Below are positions 14,631 to 17,448 of a stretch of DNA of 17,448 bases, one piece after another. The notes below the pieces were generated by a model, which saw nothing but the letters and a program-made list of their open reading frames with translations, did no database searches and was not told where the DNA came from. The position numbers and the translations under genes were made by a program. The stretch comes from Acidobacteriota bacterium (GTDB lineage: Bacteria; Acidobacteriota; Terriglobia; Bryobacterales; Bryobacteraceae): NCBI GenBank assembly GCA_003223065.1, contig QHXU01000156.1, positions 1 through 17,448 of the forward strand. The letters are read 5' to 3'. Position 1 is the stretch's first letter, and each line of letters opens with the position of its first letter.

Positions 14631-15185
14631 TCAGCTTCCTTCGAGGATCGCCTCGACATCGATCGCGATGCGCACATCGTTCCCCACCACGACGCCGCCC
14701 CGGTCAAGAACAGAGTTCCAGCTCACGCCGAAGTCGTGCCGGTTGATGACTGTTGCGGCAGCGAATCCGGCGCGCGTTACCGGTCCCCGATCCACGCCGT
14801 CCGCCCAGAAAGGCGTCTGCCAGGTTCCCAGAAACTCGACATCGAGGGTCGCCTCACGGGACACTCCCCGGATCGTGAGGCCGCCTGTGACTCGAAAGTG
14901 GTGGCCGCCGATCTGCTCCACCCTTCGGCTCCGGAAGGCGATCTGAGGGTAGCGCTCGACATTGAGGAAGTCGGCGCTCTTCAGGTGCGCGTCCCGATCT
15001 GGTTCCCCGGTCCACAGTCCGCCAGCGTCAATCGTCACCTTGACAGAAGCTGTCGTGGGATCTTCCGGATCAAACTCCATCGTTCCGCGCACATTCTTGA
15101 AGTGCCCGCGCACCCAGGTCACCATCATATGCCGGACGGAGAACTCCGCCGCAGTGTGCCCTGGTTCGAAACTCCATCTACTCAT
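14631..15185 (-). CDS. YceI-family protein, 184 aa
   Basis: The YceI lipocalin-like fold is clear: WSFEPGHTAAEFSVRHMMVTWVRGHF (4-29), GTMEFDPEDPTTASVKVTID, RDAHLKSADFLNVERYPQIAFRS (64-86), GGLTIRGVSREATLDVEF, ATVINRHDFGVSWN and GNDVRIAIDVEAI. Family members bind isoprenoid-type lipids in a beta-barrel and are linked to base-induced stress or polyprenyl handling. There is no signal peptide, so this member is probably cytoplasmic, unlike E. coli YceI. The start ATG 15185 has AAGGGGG seven bases upstream. A possible small gene follows 20 bases downstream and another diverges upstream. Confidence 0.92.
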   Translation of the reverse strand: MSRWSFEPGHTAAEFSVRHMMVTWVRGHFKNVRGTMEFDPEDPTTASVKVTIDAGGLWTGEPDRDAHLKSADFLNVERYPQIAFRSRRVEQIGGHHFRVTGGLTIRGVSREATLDVEFLGTWQTPFWADGVDRGPVTRAGFAAATVINRHDFGVSWNSVLDRGGVVVGNDVRIAIDVEAILEGS

Positions 15186-15270
15186 CGTTCGCCCCCTTTT
15201 TCACGCGCAGGCTGGCCGCAAATCCGGCACGAGAATCCTTCCCGGCACTGTAACACAGCCTTTTCTTTCG

Positions 15271-15390
15271 ATGTCATCCAACCAAAACAAAACCAAAGGA
15301 GATAAGAAACCTTTCGGTATTCCGAAGCCGGTGAGGATCGACGAAGGCCACGATTCGCAACAGGATCTGGATTTGCACGTGATCCGCTAG
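15271..15390 (+). CDS. Possible small hydrophilic protein, 39 aa
   Basis: ATG 15271 to TAG 15388-15390 encodes MSSNQNKTKGDKKPFGIP... ending DLDLHVIR. Composition is strongly hydrophilic (Lys, Gln and Asn first, then acidic), without repeats or shadows of another gene, since it lies in the gap upstream of YceI. It diverges from YceI with 85 bases between. No good Shine-Dalgarno is visible, and the frame is open further upstream antisense to YceI, so coding is uncertain. I know no family for it. Confidence 0.4.
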   Translation: MSSNQNKTKGDKKPFGIPKPVRIDEGHDSQQDLDLHVIR

Positions 15391-15548
15391 GGAATCCACT
15401 CAGCTCATTGTGCGGCCCGGCGGGAACGGCAGAAAGGGGTGGCATGTTCGGCGATTCCCGCCGTCGAGACGACGCGAAGCGCAAGCGCATCTGGTCGGGG
15501 CAGACTTTCCGGCAACCACGCTTATTAGCATCGAGTCTAAGTCTCTGA

Positions 15549-15913
15549 ATGATGCGAGTGACTCTCCTCGCGGCGCTTGTCCTCGGTGCGGGGGCCGCCC
15601 AGGAATCAACGTTGGCGGCGTCATCCCGAACCAACCGGGCATCGCGCGACCGCTCAAGCCAGGCATCGAAGTCTCCATCTACGGACAGCACCTCGGGCCC
15701 GAGACTGGCTGCACGGCCGGCGCCCACGGCTGGAGCGACGTCAAGCAATTGTGCGGAACCGCGGTCAGGGTCGGCGGCGTTCCAGCAGCGCTGCTGTACG
15801 TGCAGGAGAAACAGATCAACCTTCGCGTTCCGTTCAATGTACCTACCGAAGGAATCGCACCGTTCGTGGTCACCAGGGAGGGCCAATGCACGCTCGTTCG
15901 TCGCGTTAATTGA
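15549..15913 (+). pseudogene. TIGR03437-domain protein relic with a frameshift
   Basis: ATG 15549 opens with a signal-like MMRVTLLAALVLGAGAA. In the next frame, directly after it, comes INVGGVIPNQPGIARPLKPG, EVSIYGQHLGPETGC, LCGTAVRVGGVPAALLYVQ, KQINLRVPFNVPTEG and APFVV. This is the C-terminal TIGR03437 domain, very common in Solibacter-type exported proteins. The two parts rejoin if one base is restored in the run of five G at 15590-15594. The end (REGQCTLVRRVN) also departs from the usual domain end. The gene is very short compared with usual carriers, so this is either a broken gene or a remnant. A ribosome site is not evident. Confidence 0.65.
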
Positions 15914-15943
15914 TGCCAAGGGAAGTAGCGAATGACTGCGCAC

Positions 15944-15980
15944 ATAATAAAAAGGCCGGGACCACTACGGGTCCCGGCGG
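15944..15980 (-). terminator. Rho-independent terminator of the secreted-protein gene
   Basis: On the minus strand GCCGGGACC and GGTCCCGGC (15955-15978) form a 9-bp stem with a six-base loop, followed by CTTTTTATTAT. It lies about 30 bases after the stop of the gene at 16008-16415. Confidence 0.88.
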
Positions 15981-16007
15981 CACTGCACTGACATCCTCGA
16001 TCGGCGT

Positions 16008-16415
16008 CTACTGGGCTTTCGAACGGCGTCCGTAGATCGTTGCAAGGCGTTCCTTCTCGATGTCTTTTACTCGCGGCTGACTGAACTCCCAACCACGGTC
16101 CGCGCTAAACCAGAGACTGGCCAGCGAGCAGCCGCTGCCGCCGCAGCGAAAGATTAGCCGCGGATTCTGGTTTGCGGACTTGGCGGAATTCTGAACCAGC
16201 ACGAATGCACCCTTGCCGGTTTCCACATTCCGAAACTGTATCGTCGACCCACTGGACAGCGGCGCGACAGTGTACTTACCTGCCGGCAGTTCGGCCCCCG
16301 TGATGCGGAACGAGAACGGGACGTTAGCGATCATATTCTCTTGGCCGTAAGCCGCCGTGACGCCCAATGTCACAGCAACAGCGGTTAATATCAGGGTGGG
16401 ATTCAAATTTTTCAT
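16008..16415 (-). CDS. Secreted protein of unknown function, 135 aa
   Basis: ATG 16415 follows AAGGAGG by four bases, which settles the start against the longer open frame to 16514. Residues 1-25 are a signal peptide (LILTAVAVTLGVTAAYGQ). The mature part starts ENMIANVPFSFRITGAELPAGKYTV, then IQFRNVETGKGAFVLVQN, a segment RLIFRCGGSGCSLASLWF with a cysteine pair that may form a disulphide, and a basic C-terminal tail with KDIEKERLATIYG. I recognise this as a small exported family widespread in Acidobacteria (VPFxFxVxGxxLPAGxYxV pattern), with no known function. A strong terminator follows, so it is likely a single-gene transcript. Confidence 0.82.
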   Translation of the reverse strand: MKNLNPTLILTAVAVTLGVTAAYGQENMIANVPFSFRITGAELPAGKYTVAPLSSGSTIQFRNVETGKGAFVLVQNSAKSANQNPRLIFRCGGSGCSLASLWFSADRGWEFSQPRVKDIEKERLATIYGRRSKAQ

Positions 16416-16792
16416 GCGACCTCCTTGTTGGTCATGCCAGGAGAACGCGAACCGGAGGTGAATCCCTTTTTTCAACAAAGAGCGCCCTCGCAAGCGTGTA
16501 CTAGGAGAGCGCACAGCGCGGGGGCGCGTTCAGTGGAACCAAACCAAGCTCGCGGCCCACTGTGTGTGCGCGAGTTTCGCTCGAGAGTTACGTTGCCGGG
16601 TGATGCAACGCAGAGGAAACCGACGTTCCCTTCTTCTGGGCTCGCGACCCCCTCCGCTCCAGAGGGAGGACTTGCATGTCTCCAAGAATCGATCAGTGAG
16701 TCTGGTTCGTACTGGCTGAGGCTTTGAAACGGCTGCCTTGCTGCTAGAGTTTTGACTCAGTGCGCCAGCACCGCTTCCTGCATCGTGTAGGC
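16416..16792. other. Intergenic stretch, no gene seen
   Basis: It separates the secreted-protein gene from the TPR gene, both minus. The AAGGAGG ribosome site of the secreted-protein gene is at 16420-16426. I see no hairpin terminator for the TPR gene and no clear promoter boxes. Confidence 0.45.
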
Positions 16793-17448
16793 CTACCGCC
16801 CGGAGGGAATCGCCTTCTGCATCGCCGCGATCTCATTGGCGCGATGCTCGATGCTTCGCGCTTCGGGCCGTCGCGTGCCCTTGAGCAGCTTCGCATAAGC
16901 GCGCAGGACTGTCTCCAGGTTCGGATCGCTAACGCCCGCGGTGCGCTCGCGGATCTGTATCGCCTCGCGATAGTGCTGCTCCGCCTGTACCCGATGATGC
17001 CGGCGCGCTTCCAGTTCGGCCAGCCAATAATGACAGTCAGCCAGCTCGGGAGATCCGCCTGGATAGAACTGCTGCTGGATTCTGAGGGACTCCTCGAGCA
17101 AGACCTCGCCCCGCTGATGTTTGCCGTCGGCCAGCAACGCGACCGCCAGGTTCAGCTTCACCAGCGCCACCTCCGGACGGCCTGGCCCGAGTTTCTTTTC
17201 AAGCAGGCCAAGACTACGCTCGAAAGAGAGTTGCGCTAAACTTGTCTTCCGCTCGGCGAGTGCGATCAGCCCCAAGTTGGTGAGTTCGTACGCCACCTCG
17301 GGGTGGTCCGCTCCGAAGATGACTTCATAGAGCGCCAGCGCCTTCTTGAGCAGCGGCTCGGCGCGCGCCAGATCCCCTTGGTGCCGGTAGCAGGTCCCGA
17401 GAGCGGAGTAGCCATCGGCCAGGCATGGATGATGGTCCCCGAGCGTCT
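16793..17448 (-). CDS. C-terminal part of a TPR protein of kinesin-light-chain type (5' end outside the window)
   Basis: The frame is open from the right edge to TAG at 16793-16795, giving 217 residues. It consists of tandem 42-residue TPRs of the TPR_10/TPR_12 type: TLGDHHPCLADGYSALGTCY...GDLARAEPLLKKALALYE, GADHPEVAYELTNLGLIAL, GPGRPEVALVKLNLAVALLADG, and a last repeat ending AEQHYREAIQIRERTAG. The tail ends AAMQKAIPSGR. The repeats act as protein-binding scaffolds. In Acidobacteria such arrays are often found alone or behind a serine/threonine kinase or sigma-factor-like domain, but the N terminus lies beyond the window, so the role stays open. Confidence 0.88.
   Translation of the reverse strand, partial: TLGDHHPCLADGYSALGTCYRHQGDLARAEPLLKKALALYEVIFGADHPEVAYELTNLGLIALAERKTSLAQLSFERSLGLLEKKLGPGRPEVALVKLNLAVALLADGKHQRGEVLLEESLRIQQQFYPGGSPELADCHYWLAELEARRHHRVQAEQHYREAIQIRERTAGVSDPNLETVLRAYAKLLKGTRRPEARSIEHRANEIAAMQKAIPSGR

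Noticed and set aside
15182..15943. Long minus-strand open frame of 253 codons
   Set aside because: It lies antisense to the TIGR03437 relic and the small plus ORF, has no ribosome site and resembles no family; the plus-strand domain motif is clear.

Overview
The window looks like a chromosomal segment from an acidobacterium, most likely of the Solibacter/Bryobacter type. Three signs support this: a relic of the Solibacter-type TIGR03437 beta-sandwich domain, an 810-residue duplicated orphan permease (ADOP) of the kind abundant in Acidobacteria, and several small secreted proteins that resemble uncharacterised acidobacterial families. These family calls rest on remembered motifs; no search was run.

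Layout. Bases 1-450 hold the tail of an unknown gene, a gene-free stretch, and the 3' half of a tRNA-Pro(GGG) with no 5' half, which looks like an attachment scar. Bases 455-4062 are an accessory-looking block, all on the minus strand: a putative lipoprotein, a secreted protein, a secreted M28 metallopeptidase, a broken lipoprotein gene with two homopolymer indels, and a POTRA-like exported protein whose stop codon overlaps the start of the broken gene. Two independent 15-bp tandem duplications lie in this block.

Bases 4392-7999 carry a metabolic set on the minus strand: an acyl-CoA ligase, a crotonase-fold protein that overlaps it by 4 bp, and downstream an NAD(P)H:quinone-type oxidoreductase. 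The ligase would activate a carboxylic acid to its CoA thioester and the crotonase would act on that thioester; the substrate cannot be read from the sequence. The crotonase lacks both glutamates used by classical hydratases.

Bases 8000-10094 contain a Tat-exported lactonase-family beta-propeller on the plus strand. It is flanked by two decayed copies of a 25-codon segment (RYNWVVRASAWD-like), and a fragment of a tyrosine recombinase sits directly against the second copy. With the tRNA scar, this marks a region with a history of integration and decay.

Bases 10095-14229 carry an exported seven-repeat FG-GAP/VCBS propeller and the ADOP permease, both minus. Bases 14371-15390 hold a YceI-family protein, a possible small downstream gene, and a possible 39-residue gene diverging from YceI. 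The end of the window has a frameshifted TIGR03437 relic, a secreted acidobacterial-type protein with a clear terminator, and the C-terminal part of a kinesin-light-chain-type TPR protein running off the right edge.

I found no CRISPR array, rRNA, intact insertion sequence or recognisable defence or biosynthetic system. The most unusual content is the cluster of decayed mobile-element remains and the atypical crotonase.
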